Below are positions 16,063 through 24,627 of a stretch of 64,000 bases of DNA, one piece after another. The stretch spans positions 1 to 64,000 of the forward strand of contig NZ_JANAVJ010000018.1 of the NCBI RefSeq assembly GCF_024213375.1. The letters are read 5' to 3'. Under the pieces are notes generated by a model. That model worked only from the letters and a program-made list of their open reading frames with translations. It ran no database searches and had not been told where the DNA came from. The position numbers and the translations under genes are program-made. The stretch comes from Paenibacillus sp. MZ04-78.2 (GTDB taxonomy: Bacteria; Bacillota; Bacilli; Paenibacillales; NBRC-103111). Numbering within the stretch: position 1 is the stretch's first letter; each line of letters starts with the position of its first letter.

Positions 16063-16701
16063 ATGAATATTAAAATGGATGGTGATCATCAACCCATGCA
16101 GCTGGATAAGATCGTCAACTATCATAAAGCGCTCGCCGACCCGACAAGAATCCGCATCCTTATCCTGCTGGCGGACGGGGAACTGAATGGACAGGTACTT
16201 GCCGACAAATTAGGCGTAACCCCTGCCACCATTACCCACCATGCCGCCAAGTTGCGAGAAGCCGGCTTGCTTTATGAGCGCCGGGTGAAGAATACCATCT
16301 ACTTTTCGCTGAATCACCATTTCATCAAGGCGAACGCCGCCGCTTCGGTAGAGCTGATCTACTCCCATTCCAACGAGACAGGAGGGCCTTCCATGCCCGA
16401 TGACAAAGCCGAACGTCTTCAACAATCCGTTCTGAAAAACTTCTTCACCTCCGAAGGGAGATTAAAGCACGCGCCTGCCCAGTTGAAGAAGAAGCTGATC
16501 GTCCTGGAGCATATTGTCTCCAGGCTCGAGCAAGGAAGAAAGTACACGGAACAAGAAATCAACGACTTCATCAGACAGTATCACGAAGACTTCGCGACGA
16601 TCCGCAGGGAGTTTATTATGCATCAATTCATGTTCCGGGACAACGAAGGGTACGAGCTGAACCCGCACGAAATGTGGACCAAGTGGGACAAGCTAACCTA
16701 G
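16063..16701 (+). CDS. ArsR-type HTH regulator with DUF2087 domain
   Basis: A 212-residue protein. Residues 12-95 form an ArsR winged helix (YHKALADPTRIRILILLADG, GVTPATITHHAAKLREAGL, VKNTIYFSLN). Residues 130-205 are a DUF2087 domain (LKKKLIVLEHIVSRLEQGRK, YTEQEINDFIRQYHEDFATIRREFI), a helical module of unknown ligand. No metal-binding Cys pair is present. A start at 16096 (MQLDK) is possible. The gene is alone; AT-rich repeats TTAATTAGACAATTC just before the start may be its own operator. Confidence 0.87.
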   Translation: MNIKMDGDHQPMQLDKIVNYHKALADPTRIRILILLADGELNGQVLADKLGVTPATITHHAAKLREAGLLYERRVKNTIYFSLNHHFIKANAAASVELIYSHSNETGGPSMPDDKAERLQQSVLKNFFTSEGRLKHAPAQLKKKLIVLEHIVSRLEQGRKYTEQEINDFIRQYHEDFATIRREFIMHQFMFRDNEGYELNPHEMWTKWDKLT

Positions 16702-16756
16702 CAGAGGAACTTGAAGAAGAAATTCCATCTCCATGCGGCTGCCTTTTCCGGGTCGC

Positions 16757-17050
16757 CTAGCGGTTGTTTTTCAGCAGGCGAGAATCCAGCACGAAATTGC
16801 CGAACGGAATGAAGGCGGCAAGCATGGCAAACAGCACTTTCAGCACGGACCAGCGGTGAGCGAAGGTGACGTGAATGACAGCCAGCACGTACAGCACGAA
16901 CAACAGGCCGTGGATCGATCCGACAATTTTGACGGCTTGCGGCATGTCCAGGAAATATTTGAGCGGCATGGCGATGGCCAACAGAACGAGATAGGACATC
17001 CCTTCAATAAAAGCGATGATGCGCAAGCGGCCGATGGGATGATTCAACAT
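16757..17050 (-). CDS. DUF3817 membrane protein (YdzA-like)
   Basis: A 97-residue protein with three membrane helices (about 8-28, 38-60 and 70-90), opening LRIIAFIEGMSYLVLLAIAMPLK-like residues and including GSIHGLLFVLYV. This pattern is typical of DUF3817 (integral membrane, YdzA in Bacillus). The ATG has GGAGG eight bases upstream. The function of the family is unknown. It is convergent with the ArsR-type gene and divergent from the HAD gene. Confidence 0.85.
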   Translation of the reverse strand: MLNHPIGRLRIIAFIEGMSYLVLLAIAMPLKYFLDMPQAVKIVGSIHGLLFVLYVLAVIHVTFAHRWSVLKVLFAMLAAFIPFGNFVLDSRLLKNNR

Positions 17051-17274
17051 GGCGTGACCTCCAAAATTAAGTAATATGTAACCGCTATCTTTCGGCCTGC
17101 TTTGGACGAGCCAAAAGATTCATCATATATTATAAACTGCCGGAATCCGCCAAGCGTCGGGCAATTGTGACTTTTTTCAAACACCTGCCTGTGGCCGGTT
17201 TATTGGAAACCGCATGCTTGTTGCAATATCCGCAAAATTCATTATTCAAATCATGCATAATCACTTATATTCAT

Positions 17275-17313
17275 TGAAAATAACTTGTTAACTCAAGTTA
17301 TTTTCAGTATAAT
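17275..17313 (+). promoter_or_regulatory. Promoter covered by a 32-base palindrome
   Basis: TGAAAATAACTTG (17275-17287) and CAAGTTATTTTCA (17294-17306) form a perfect 13-base inverted repeat around TTAACT. The repeat overlaps the -35 box TTGTTA (17285-17290) and ends two bases before the -10 box TATAAT (17308-17313), with 17-base spacing. This is the layout of a repressor site controlling the HAD gene. The regulator is not identified. Confidence 0.75.
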
Positions 17314-17354
17314 TAAGTTATATTGCATTATTCATGAAGAAAGGATGGATTCCC

Positions 17355-17981
17355 ATGTATCCTTGTCTATTATTCGATGTAGATGGCACGCTGCTCGATA
17401 CGGAGCAGGCGATTCTTGGTTCGCTATCGGACCTGCTGCGGGAGAGAAACATCCCTTATGAGCCTGAGGACCTTGCTTTTGTGCTCGGGATACCGAGCGT
17501 CCGCTCGCTCCCCCGCTTCGGGATTCAAGATATTGAGGAAGCTTCGGAACGCTGGAACCAGCTGATGGAACGGCATGACTACCAAATTCGCGTATTCGAA
17601 GGCATCGAGCCGATGCTGCGACGGGTCAAAGAGCTCGGGCTGAAGACCGGCATCGTCACCTCCAAGACCCGCAGTGAATATATCAAAGATTTTGCCCGGT
17701 TCGATCTGCATCCTTACTTCGATGTCGTCGTCTGCGCCGACGATACGGCCCGGCATAAGCCGCATCCCGAGCCGATCCTGACCGCCTTGAAGCGGCTTGA
17801 GGCAGAGCCGAAGGACACGATATACATCGGAGACAGCATCTACGATATGCAGTGCGCGGCCGGAGCGGGCGTCGCCTCCGGACTGGCGCTGTGGGGAGCG
17901 TACGATGCCAGAATTGAGGCCAATTACCGTCTGCAGCATCCGAAGGATCTTCTGACGATCCTGGAAGCCGCGCTTCCGTGA
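17355..17981 (+). CDS. HAD family hydrolase (phosphoglycolate phosphatase-like)
   Basis: A 208-residue HAD phosphatase with C1 cap. Motif I is LLFDVDGTLLDTE with both catalytic Asp residues; motif II is GIVTSKTR; the motif III Lys is in RHKPHPEPI; motif IV is YIGDSIYDMQ. This resembles Gph, PpaX and YhcW-type enzymes that dephosphorylate small phosphates. The ATG at 17355 lies ten bases after AAGGA; an ATG at 17334 is upstream of that site. The gene is preceded by a promoter with a long palindrome, so it is probably tightly repressed. Confidence 0.88.
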   Translation: MYPCLLFDVDGTLLDTEQAILGSLSDLLRERNIPYEPEDLAFVLGIPSVRSLPRFGIQDIEEASERWNQLMERHDYQIRVFEGIEPMLRRVKELGLKTGIVTSKTRSEYIKDFARFDLHPYFDVVVCADDTARHKPHPEPILTALKRLEAEPKDTIYIGDSIYDMQCAAGAGVASGLALWGAYDARIEANYRLQHPKDLLTILEAALP

Positions 17982-18109
17982 TCCCTTCCGCCGCCGCCGA
18001 GAAATCCGCGGCTTCCGGGTCTGGCTGGGCGGGTTGTCCTAACGTTCTACGAGAAGCTGCTTCCCGCCCTCGGGTGCTTGAACTAGAAAAGAGAGGCTCC
18101 CGCCCCTCT

Positions 18110-19347
18110 TCAATCCAAAATGACCTTTTTGTCCGGATCTCGCTGAAACTCGAACATCGTCCGCAGCTGCGCCTCGGTGTTGCGCGCTACCGATAAGACA
18201 GGCAGCTCGTCTTCGCCGAAAAAACCAACGGCTGACGTTTCAATCCCGCTCTGGGCGCTTCCTCCGGTAATGTCGCATTGGATAAACAGCTTTTGAACAC
18301 TCCCACCACCTGAGCTAATGGCGCTGAGGTTGGGGATTCTTGCGAACAGAGAAGCATCCTTCTCTTCTTGAGCAAGCGATCCCTGCGGTTCCCGCAGTTC
18401 AGCCCATCTTCGCCAACAAACGCAGTCCTTCTTGCAAGATGTTCATGCTGGCATTGTGGTCACGGTCATGGTGCGTCCCGCATCCTGAACACGTCCACGC
18501 TCGCAAGTTTAGATTTTTCACTTCGGGGCGAGACAAACGTCGCTGCCAAAAGGCGGATTGTTTTGCTTTCGAAAGAAGCGATCAAACGCATCTGCCAGGC
18601 TGCGAACGGCGGATTGCAAAGCAATGCTGTCCACATCCTTGAGCCAAGGCCATACCTTTTTCAACGCTGGCAGCCCGTTTGCACAGGTCTGGTAAGACAA
18701 GCCTCTGCCTGTTTCTTGGAAGGTGTAGTTCCATCTCGCAAGGAAGTGGTTAAAGACAAAGCGAGCGCATCCAAACATCTGATGGATCAGCGTCGTTTGC
18801 TCCTCTGTAGGGTAGATGCGAAAGCGAAAAGCTTTATGATGCAACATGCGAGACTTATCTCCTTTGGTGATTTCATGACAATTATAGCACATATGTTCGC
18901 ATGTATATACAAGAGATGCTGATTCATCTCCCCCTTATCGAAGAGGGAGTCTTCCCCAGCCTTAACGATAAATATGATACGGCTCCGGCGGATGCCCTTG
19001 AAATTTCTTGTCCAGCACCGCAAGCAGCCGGACGGGCGCTACGTCGAAGCCAGATTCCTCCTTGATTTCCTTGACCGCAACCTCCGACGGCGACAAGCCA
19101 ATATCCGCCCATCCTCCCGGAACACGACGCCGCGAATGTCCACCTTCGGCGTGGCATAGCCAGTATCGCTGGCGAACGTCAGCTTGATTTTCTCGGAGCC
19201 CGTCTCCGTGTAATGAGCCAGGATGTCGACGCTCATCTGCCGCAAGTCCTCGAACCGCTCCCGGTCGTAGACATCCTTCGTGTACGCCAATCCGGTCTGC
19301 GCGATTGCTTGCATCTGCTTGGCCCATTCCAGCCATCGGTGATTCAT
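18110..19347 (-). pseudogene. NUDIX hydrolase, broken by deletion and by a TnpB-element relic
   Basis: Three parts make one NUDIX protein with the NUDIX N-terminal domain. Part one (19347 down to about 19110) starts MNHRWLEWAKQMQAIAQTGL and ends VDIRGVVFREDGR. Part two, in another frame, continues GGWADIGLSPSEVAVKEIKE and ESGFDV, then HPPEPYHIY. Part three, beyond a 0.67-kb insertion, reads LFIQCDITGGSAQSGIETS and ends at 18110. A deletion between two copies of CGGGAGGATGGGCGGAT removed the strand before the Nudix box and shifted the frame. The insertion then adds an immediate stop codon. Confidence 0.82.
18293..18967 (-). mobile_element. Relic of an IS200/IS605-type TnpB element
   Basis: About 675 bases inserted in the NUDIX gene. 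On the minus strand it encodes a TnpB start (HKAFRFRIYPTEEQTTLIHQ, GCARFVFNHFL; 18892 to about 18535). It then jumps to a TnpB end with the zinc finger [19 protein letters not shown] (to about 18389). The whole RuvC catalytic middle, about 250 residues, is gone. The right end on the minus strand closes with GGTGGTGGGAGTGTTCAA, then NUDIX sequence AAGCTGTTTATCC. The left end follows TTTAT in the NUDIX gene. The precise ends are inferred by restoring the reading HIYKLFIQ. Confidence 0.75.
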
Positions 19348-19454
19348 AAGACCGCCTCCTTCGTACGCTGTGAAAGGATCGTTCCCCCTCATTATACCTT
19401 TCCGAAGTCCTGCCTACAATTATTTCCAGACATTCGCCGACCGCCCGAATTCGG

Positions 19455-19483
19455 TTGACAAGATTTCCGATTGCGAAGATACT
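19455..19483 (+). promoter_or_regulatory. Promoter of the DauR-like gene
   Basis: TTGACA at 19455-19460, a 17-base spacer and GATACT at 19478-19483 form a good sigma-A promoter about 85 bases before the start codon. Confidence 0.6.
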
Positions 19484-19568
19484 AAAGAGACAGAAAACTT
19501 TTTTGGTGCTCAAACTATTTTTTTGAAATTCATGGAGTTTGCACACTGAAGGAAAGAAGTGAGACGGA

Positions 19569-20237
19569 TTGGAATCGGTTAAAGAGGAGATCAGCTTCCT
19601 TCTTCCCCTGCTTCGCTGCATTGCTGCGCAGTTCGGGGATAAATGCGAGGTCGTGCTGCACGATTTGACACAGGGGTACGAAAGCACGATCGTCGCCATC
19701 GAGAACGGCCACATTACCGGAAGAAAGGTCGGCGATTGCGGCAGCAACCTCGGACTCGAAGTGCTGCGCGGCACGGTTACCGACGGAGACCGGTACAACT
19801 ATATCACGCAGACGAAGGACGGCAAAATTTTGCGCTCGTCGACCACGTACATTAAGAACGGCAAGGGCGAGACGATCGGCGCTTTGTGTATCAACTTCGA
19901 TATTTCGGATTTGCTCGTGGCGGAAAATACGATCCGGTCGCTCACCATGCACAGCCTCGATCAGGAGGTCAAGGAAGTGTTCGTGAACGACGTAAACGAT
20001 CTTGTCGATTATTTGCTGCAGGAATGCCAGAAGTCGATCGGTAAGCCCGTGTCCCATATGGGCAAAGAGGATAAGATGAAGGCGGTGCAGTTTTTGGATG
20101 CCCGGGGCGCGTTTCTGGTGAAAAAAGCCGGCGACAAGGTGTGTCAATTTTTGGATATTTCCAAATTTACCCTTTACAACTATCTGGATGAAATCCGGGT
20201 AAATCAGGAACGCAGCGCGGCGCAAAAGTTTTTGTAA
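19569..20237 (+). CDS. YheO/DauR-type transcription regulator (PAS-like plus HTH)
   Basis: A 222-residue protein. Residues 1-120 are a YheO-type PAS-like domain (FLLPLLRCIAAQFGDKCEVV, LHDLTQ, TIGALCINFDIS). Residues about 165-215 are the DauR-type helix-turn-helix (RGAFLVKKAGDKVCQFLDIS, KFTLYNYLDEIR). Relatives respond to small molecules such as D-arginine-derived compounds. The start is TTG at 19569. It precedes the ggt unit by about 470 bases and may or may not regulate it; no operator link is seen. Confidence 0.87.
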   Translation: MESVKEEISFLLPLLRCIAAQFGDKCEVVLHDLTQGYESTIVAIENGHITGRKVGDCGSNLGLEVLRGTVTDGDRYNYITQTKDGKILRSSTTYIKNGKGETIGALCINFDISDLLVAENTIRSLTMHSLDQEVKEVFVNDVNDLVDYLLQECQKSIGKPVSHMGKEDKMKAVQFLDARGAFLVKKAGDKVCQFLDISKFTLYNYLDEIRVNQERSAAQKFL

Positions 20238-20353
20238 GTCCATAGACATAGAAGCGTTCTGTTCCTGTGGGCGCAGCGCCCTACGATAGAGTGAAGCTCT
20301 AGTGGGCGGTTTGGATCACCGCGTGCTTCGCTTGTTGTCGTTTTCGGGATTTG

Positions 20354-20381
20354 TTCGACTATTTTCGACAATTATGTCGAT
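20354..20381 (+). promoter_or_regulatory. Possible Spo0A box cluster upstream of ggt
   Basis: Three matches to the Spo0A core lie together: TTCGACT at 20354, TTCGACA at 20364-20370 (exact complement of TGTCGAA) and TGTCGAT at 20375-20381. They are 50-75 bases before the ggt -35 box. Control by Spo0A is an inference from motif only. Confidence 0.4.
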
Positions 20382-20428
20382 TTTCCAAACTATATGTCTG
20401 ATCGTGAAGGATTTTACAAAAAAAACAA

Positions 20429-20457
20429 TTGCCTGACTAGGAAAAATGGTGTATATT
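20429..20457 (+). promoter_or_regulatory. Promoter of the riboswitch-ggt transcript
   Basis: TTGCCT at 20429-20434, a 17-base spacer and TATATT at 20452-20457. Transcription from here would begin near 20464, about 40 bases ahead of the riboswitch aptamer. Confidence 0.6.
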
Positions 20458-20507
20458 TCCTACAAGGCCATAGGCTGAATTTTCCACGCAAATCCTTTTA
20501 ACATGAA

Positions 20508-20655
20508 AAAGGCAAACTATTTCGAAAGAATAGGACGCAAAACTAGAGGGGCTAAGGCTGCTATTCCTATAGCGGCTATGCCAGCCAGCTACCTGTCATC
20601 AAGGATAAGAACGAAGGTGACGGTGCCAAACTGTCTCCTTTTTTTTGTTTTTCCG
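20508..20655 (+). ncRNA. Class I cyclic-di-GMP riboswitch (GEMM-I) with terminator
   Basis: The aptamer has the family hallmarks in order: GGCAAAC, a stem capped by a CGAAAG tetraloop, GGACGCAAA, a second arm with the tetraloop receptor halves GCTAAGG and CTATGCC around the stem CTGCTAT/ATAGCGG, then CAGCC and CTACC. A terminator follows: GGTGACGGT (20616-20624) pairs with ACTGTCTCC (20630-20638), then eight T. The segment ACCTGTCATC (20591-20600) can pair instead with the 5' arm of the terminator, giving an antiterminator. Ligand binding at the aptamer base would free the terminator, so an OFF switch is the simplest reading. It lies 57 bases before ggt. Confidence 0.87.
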
Positions 20656-20711
20656 TTCTTTTTTTTGACAGGCCAACAAAATCTGCTAGACAACGAAGAG
20701 GAGGAAAACGA

Positions 20712-22427
20712 ATGCGAGCAAGCAAGAAAAAGATGGCTATTTTAGGAACCGTAGCGGCATTATGCCTCTCTACCGTTTCGAGCGCCGGCGCTGCCAACCG
20801 TCCGACGACCATGGCGCCTAGCGGAATGGTCACGACTCAACATTATCTGGCCTCGGCAGCAGCCTTGAAGGTGCTGGAAGAAGGCGGCAACGCCGTAGAC
20901 GCAGCCATCACCGCAGCGGCTACGCTGGCTGTTGTTTATCCGCATTACACGAGCATCGGCGGAGACAGCTTCTGGCTGATCTACAACGCCAAAAAGAAAG
21001 AGTTAAAAGCGTTAAATGCAAGCGGTCCTTCCGGCGAAAAAGCGACCATTGATTACTATAAAAACCTGGGCTACAGCAAAATTCCTTCCAGAGGCTACCT
21101 GTCGGCTAACACGATACCGGGAACGGTTTCCGGCTGGTGGGAAGCGTACAATTACGCCGACGAAGAGATTGGCACCAGCAAGTCATGGCGTTCTTTGCTC
21201 AAACCGGCGATCAAATATGCGGAAGAAGGATACCCCGTTTCGCCGAACCAGGCGCTTTGGACCAACATCAATCTGGATACGAAAGATAACGAGCTGAAGC
21301 ATTTGCAGCGCTTCGAAGGCTGGGCCAAAACCTACTTGAAGCCCGACGGACAGCCGTACAAAGCAGGCGAGCTGATGAAGCAGCCGGATTTGGCCAAAAC
21401 GTTAAAGGCCATTGCCAGAAAAGGCGCGGACGGCTTCTATAAAGGCGATGTCGCCGATAAAATCGTCAAGGACGTGCAAGCAAACGGCGGACTGCTGACA
21501 CTGAACGACTTTTCAAGCTACAAAGCCGAGTGGCAAAAACCGATTTCGACGGACTACCGCGGGTACAAGGCATATAACGTTCCGCCGAACTCGCAAGGCA
21601 TGGCTTCCCTTTCGATCCTGAATATTTTGAACAACTTCGATGTGAAAAGCTTGGGCGAAGGGACGCCGGACTACTACCACCTGATCGTAGAAGCGACGAA
21701 GCAAGCGTTCGCGGACCGCAACAAGTGGCTGACCGATCCGAAATTTGTCAACATTCCGGTGGATGACCTGCTCTCCCCTAAGCACGGCAAAGATATGGCC
21801 AAGCGGATCGATATGACCAAGGCCGCAGCCGATGTCGTGCCGATGGACCCGAAGGGCGATACGACCTGGATGGGCTTCATCGATAAAGAAGGCAACGCCG
21901 TATCGTTGATTCAAAGCCATTACTTCGATTACGGTGCGGGAATCGTCGCGAAGGACACCGGCGTTCTGCTTCAGAACCGGGGCAGCTACTTCTCCTTGGA
22001 CCCGAAGGAAGTTAACCACCTGGAGCCGAAAAAACGCTCGTTCCATACGATCAACCCGGCGATGCTGTTCAAAAACGACAAGCCATACTTGATTTACGGT
22101 ACCCAAGGCGGAGAAGGACAGCCGCAGACGCAAGCCGCTCTTGTCACCCGCATTGTCGATTTCGGTATGCCCGTACAAGATGCGATCGAAGCGCCTCGCT
22201 GGCTGCACGGACGCAACTGGGGATCTTCCTCCAACGACTTGAAGCTGGAAGGACGCATTTCAAAAAGCGTTCAGGATGAGCTGATCCGTCGCGGTCATCC
22301 TGTCAAAAAGATAGACGATTATACTGATGCGGTCGGGCAATCGGGAGCCATTCTGATTGATCCGGAAACAAACGTGAAATTTGGCGGAGCCGACCCGCGC
22401 GGTGAAGGGGCGGCACTCGGATACTAA
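20712..22427 (+). CDS. ggt: Secreted gamma-glutamyltransferase
   Basis: A 571-residue Ntn-hydrolase of the GGT family. Residues 1-27 are a signal peptide ending SSAGA. The large subunit carries GGNAVDAAITAAATLAVVYP and TIPGTVSGWWEA. Autocleavage is expected before the nucleophile Thr384 in GDTTWMGFIDKEGNAVSLIQ, and the small subunit contains LLQNRGSYFSLDP and FHTINPAM. The GDT(T) type nucleophile motif places it nearer YwrD/acylase-like members than to E. coli Ggt. Exported enzymes of this family cleave glutathione, glutamine or poly-gamma-glutamate outside the cell. GAGGAGG precedes the ATG. A cyclic-di-GMP riboswitch controls it. Confidence 0.92.
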   Translation: MRASKKKMAILGTVAALCLSTVSSAGAANRPTTMAPSGMVTTQHYLASAAALKVLEEGGNAVDAAITAAATLAVVYPHYTSIGGDSFWLIYNAKKKELKALNASGPSGEKATIDYYKNLGYSKIPSRGYLSANTIPGTVSGWWEAYNYADEEIGTSKSWRSLLKPAIKYAEEGYPVSPNQALWTNINLDTKDNELKHLQRFEGWAKTYLKPDGQPYKAGELMKQPDLAKTLKAIARKGADGFYKGDVADKIVKDVQANGGLLTLNDFSSYKAEWQKPISTDYRGYKAYNVPPNSQGMASLSILNILNNFDVKSLGEGTPDYYHLIVEATKQAFADRNKWLTDPKFVNIPVDDLLSPKHGKDMAKRIDMTKAAADVVPMDPKGDTTWMGFIDKEGNAVSLIQSHYFDYGAGIVAKDTGVLLQNRGSYFSLDPKEVNHLEPKKRSFHTINPAMLFKNDKPYLIYGTQGGEGQPQTQAALVTRIVDFGMPVQDAIEAPRWLHGRNWGSSSNDLKLEGRISKSVQDELIRRGHPVKKIDDYTDAVGQSGAILIDPETNVKFGGADPRGEGAALGY

Positions 22428-22433
22428 CCCCCT

Positions 22434-22473
22434 AACGGACTGCCGACTCTACGCTCAGCAGTCCGTTTTTTCT
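22434..22473 (+). terminator. Intrinsic terminator of ggt
   Basis: AACGGACTGC and GCAGTCCGTT form a perfect ten-base stem, followed by TTTTTC. It separates ggt from the chemoreceptor gene. Confidence 0.93.
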
Positions 22474-22516
22474 TTGCAGCGAGCCTACCTAAAATTAACG
22501 AGATAGTGAGGATGAG

Positions 22517-24568
22517 ATGATGGAGGAACGTTCCAAATCGCAGATAAAAGCCGGATCATTCGGCTGGCTGTTCGGATGGTTGCACAAAAAGCTGAAAAAT
22601 AAAATGATCGCCTGGTTTTTGATCGTATCGCTTGTGCCCGTCCTATCGATTTCCTATTATATTTCCAAGACGAGTTCCGCGGAATTGATCAAGAAGCAAT
22701 CCGAATCGTACGAAAAGCTGGTGGTCAGCACCGCGACGCTGATCGACCAATACATATCCCAGCGTATGACCGAAATGAAAATATTGGCTTCCACCACCGA
22801 TATCCGGTCGAACGATGCGGCGGCGAAGAACAAGTTTCTTAAAAATTTTACGGAAAGCACCAAAGTCTTCGACGGCAACACATTTATTTCGGCTAACGGC
22901 ATCGTGACGGCCGATACGAACGAGGCCAGCGTCGGGGTCAATTTGGGGGAAAGACCGTTTTTCAAAAACGGACTGCAAGGAAATTCGACCTACACCGAGG
23001 TACTGTTGGCCAAAACGACCGGCAAACGCTCCATCATCGTCGCAACGCCGGTAAAGGACGCAAACAATAGTGCGGTCATTGGGGTGCTTACCGGACTTGT
23101 CAACTTCGAAGGGTTTATGGACAAATACGTGAAGCCGCTGATGATTAATGACGGCGAAGGCTATCCGATCGTCGTGGACTCCACCGGGATTATTCAGTTG
23201 CACCCGGTGAAGGAGCTCATCGGAAAAAGCACGGCCGAGTCCGGCATCTCGCCACTGCTGGCCGATATCCTGAAAGTCGGAAACAAGCAAACCGGCTCGA
23301 CCACTTACACCGACGGCGGAAAAACCTATATGGTCACCTATTCCCCGATCGCTCAGACGGGGTACGGCTTGTATCTTCATTTGCCGGTGAAGACCATCAC
23401 GGCGGAAGCCACGAGGATCGAGCAGAACGTCTTTATCATCCTGCTGATTGTGGTCGCACTGGTCATTGTTGTAGCTTATGTCTTGGCCAAACAAATTGCG
23501 AGACCAATTACAGAGATGGCGGCTGTTACCGAGCAGGTCGCCAGCGGGAATTTAAAGGTCGAGCCTTTGCCCATCCGCACGCAGGATGAAGTTGGGCAGT
23601 TGGCCCAGTCCGTCAACACTATGGTACAAAGTCTGCACACCTTTGTTTCCCAGGTTACGCTGACAGCCGAAGAGGTCGCCGCTTCGGCGGAGCAACTGTC
23701 GGTGAATGCCGGAGAAACAAGCAAGGCTACGCAGCTGATTGCCTTAACCATTGAGCAGATGGCCGATGGAACGGAACGGCAGATGCAGGGCGTCGAAGCC
23801 AGCGTCAACGCCATCACGGAAGTGGCGAACGGCGTTCAGCAGGTAGCGGCGAATGCCCAGCAGGTCACGGATTCTTCCCAGCACACGCTTCAGGCGGCCA
23901 CGGAAGGAAATCAGGCCATTCAAACCGTCACCAAGCAGATGCAATCGATCAATACGACGGTCAACGAAATTGCGGCCAATATTTCAAGCTTGGGCGCCAG
24001 ATCGACCGAAATCGAAAATATCGCCAAAGTCATCTCCGGAATCGCTGCACAGACCAATTTGCTGGCGTTGAACGCCGCTATTGAGGCGGCGCGCGCCGGA
24101 GAGCACGGACGCGGCTTTGCAGTGGTGGCGAACGAAATCCGGCAGTTAGCCGAGCAATCCTCCCAATCGGCAGCGCAGATCGGGGAGCTGATCTCGACGA
24201 TCCAAAACGAGACTCAGAACGCCGTTGCCTCCATGGGGCAAGGAACGAAAGAAGTGAGCCTTGGCATCGAAGTGGTCAACGAAGCAGGAAAATCGTTCGG
24301 CCTGATCCGCCAGTCCATCAACCAAGTGACCCTGCAAATTCAAAACGTAACGGAATATGCGAAGCAAATGCAGGAAAGCACCGGAGAAGCGGTTGAAATG
24401 GTAAGCCAAATTTCCGAGGTGGCCCGACAGTCGGCAGACGGAACCCAGAATATCTCAGCTTCCACGCAGGAGCAATTGGCTTCCATTGAAGAAGTTACCT
24501 CCTCTTCCGAATCCCTGGCCAAAATGGCCGAGGATTTGCAGGGCATCGTCAAAGAATTCAAGCTATAA
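22517..24568 (+). CDS. Methyl-accepting chemotaxis protein with dCache-type sensor
   Basis: A 683-residue chemoreceptor. A membrane helix at about 33-52 is followed by a large extracellular dCache-like sensor (about 55-295) with two PAS-like halves ([49 protein letters not shown]). A second helix lies at about 298-318. A HAMP domain ([20 protein letters not shown]) and a long signalling coiled coil follow. The highly conserved tip is [20 protein letters not shown]. It senses an extracellular small molecule, often an amino acid in this family. Its place right after ggt could link taste to glutamate release, which is speculative. Confidence 0.93.
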   Translation: MMEERSKSQIKAGSFGWLFGWLHKKLKNKMIAWFLIVSLVPVLSISYYISKTSSAELIKKQSESYEKLVVSTATLIDQYISQRMTEMKILASTTDIRSNDAAAKNKFLKNFTESTKVFDGNTFISANGIVTADTNEASVGVNLGERPFFKNGLQGNSTYTEVLLAKTTGKRSIIVATPVKDANNSAVIGVLTGLVNFEGFMDKYVKPLMINDGEGYPIVVDSTGIIQLHPVKELIGKSTAESGISPLLADILKVGNKQTGSTTYTDGGKTYMVTYSPIAQTGYGLYLHLPVKTITAEATRIEQNVFIILLIVVALVIVVAYVLAKQIARPITEMAAVTEQVASGNLKVEPLPIRTQDEVGQLAQSVNTMVQSLHTFVSQVTLTAEEVAASAEQLSVNAGETSKATQLIALTIEQMADGTERQMQGVEASVNAITEVANGVQQVAANAQQVTDSSQHTLQAATEGNQAIQTVTKQMQSINTTVNEIAANISSLGARSTEIENIAKVISGIAAQTNLLALNAAIEAARAGEHGRGFAVVANEIRQLAEQSSQSAAQIGELISTIQNETQNAVASMGQGTKEVSLGIEVVNEAGKSFGLIRQSINQVTLQIQNVTEYAKQMQESTGEAVEMVSQISEVARQSADGTQNISASTQEQLASIEEVTSSSESLAKMAEDLQGIVKEFKL

Positions 24569-24573
24569 CATCA

Positions 24574-24611
24574 TAGCGGCCCTCGTTTCTCTTGTAGAGA
24601 CGAGGGCCGCT
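24574..24611. terminator. Strong hairpin between convergent genes
   Basis: AGCGGCCCTCG and CGAGGGCCGCT, extended by TTCTC/GAGA, form a long stem between the chemoreceptor and the convergent EamA gene. A T-run is lacking, but the position suits a bidirectional terminator. Confidence 0.65.
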
Positions 24612-24627
24612 GCCGTTAACCCGTTCT

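Noticed and set aside
18368-18922. A 184-codon plus-strand frame across the TnpB relic
   Set aside because: The minus strand encodes recognisable TnpB pieces, so the plus frame is a shadow.
20238-20502. Possible gene between the DauR-like regulator and ggt
   Set aside because: Frames here are short, lack ribosome sites and overlap the promoter and riboswitch signals.
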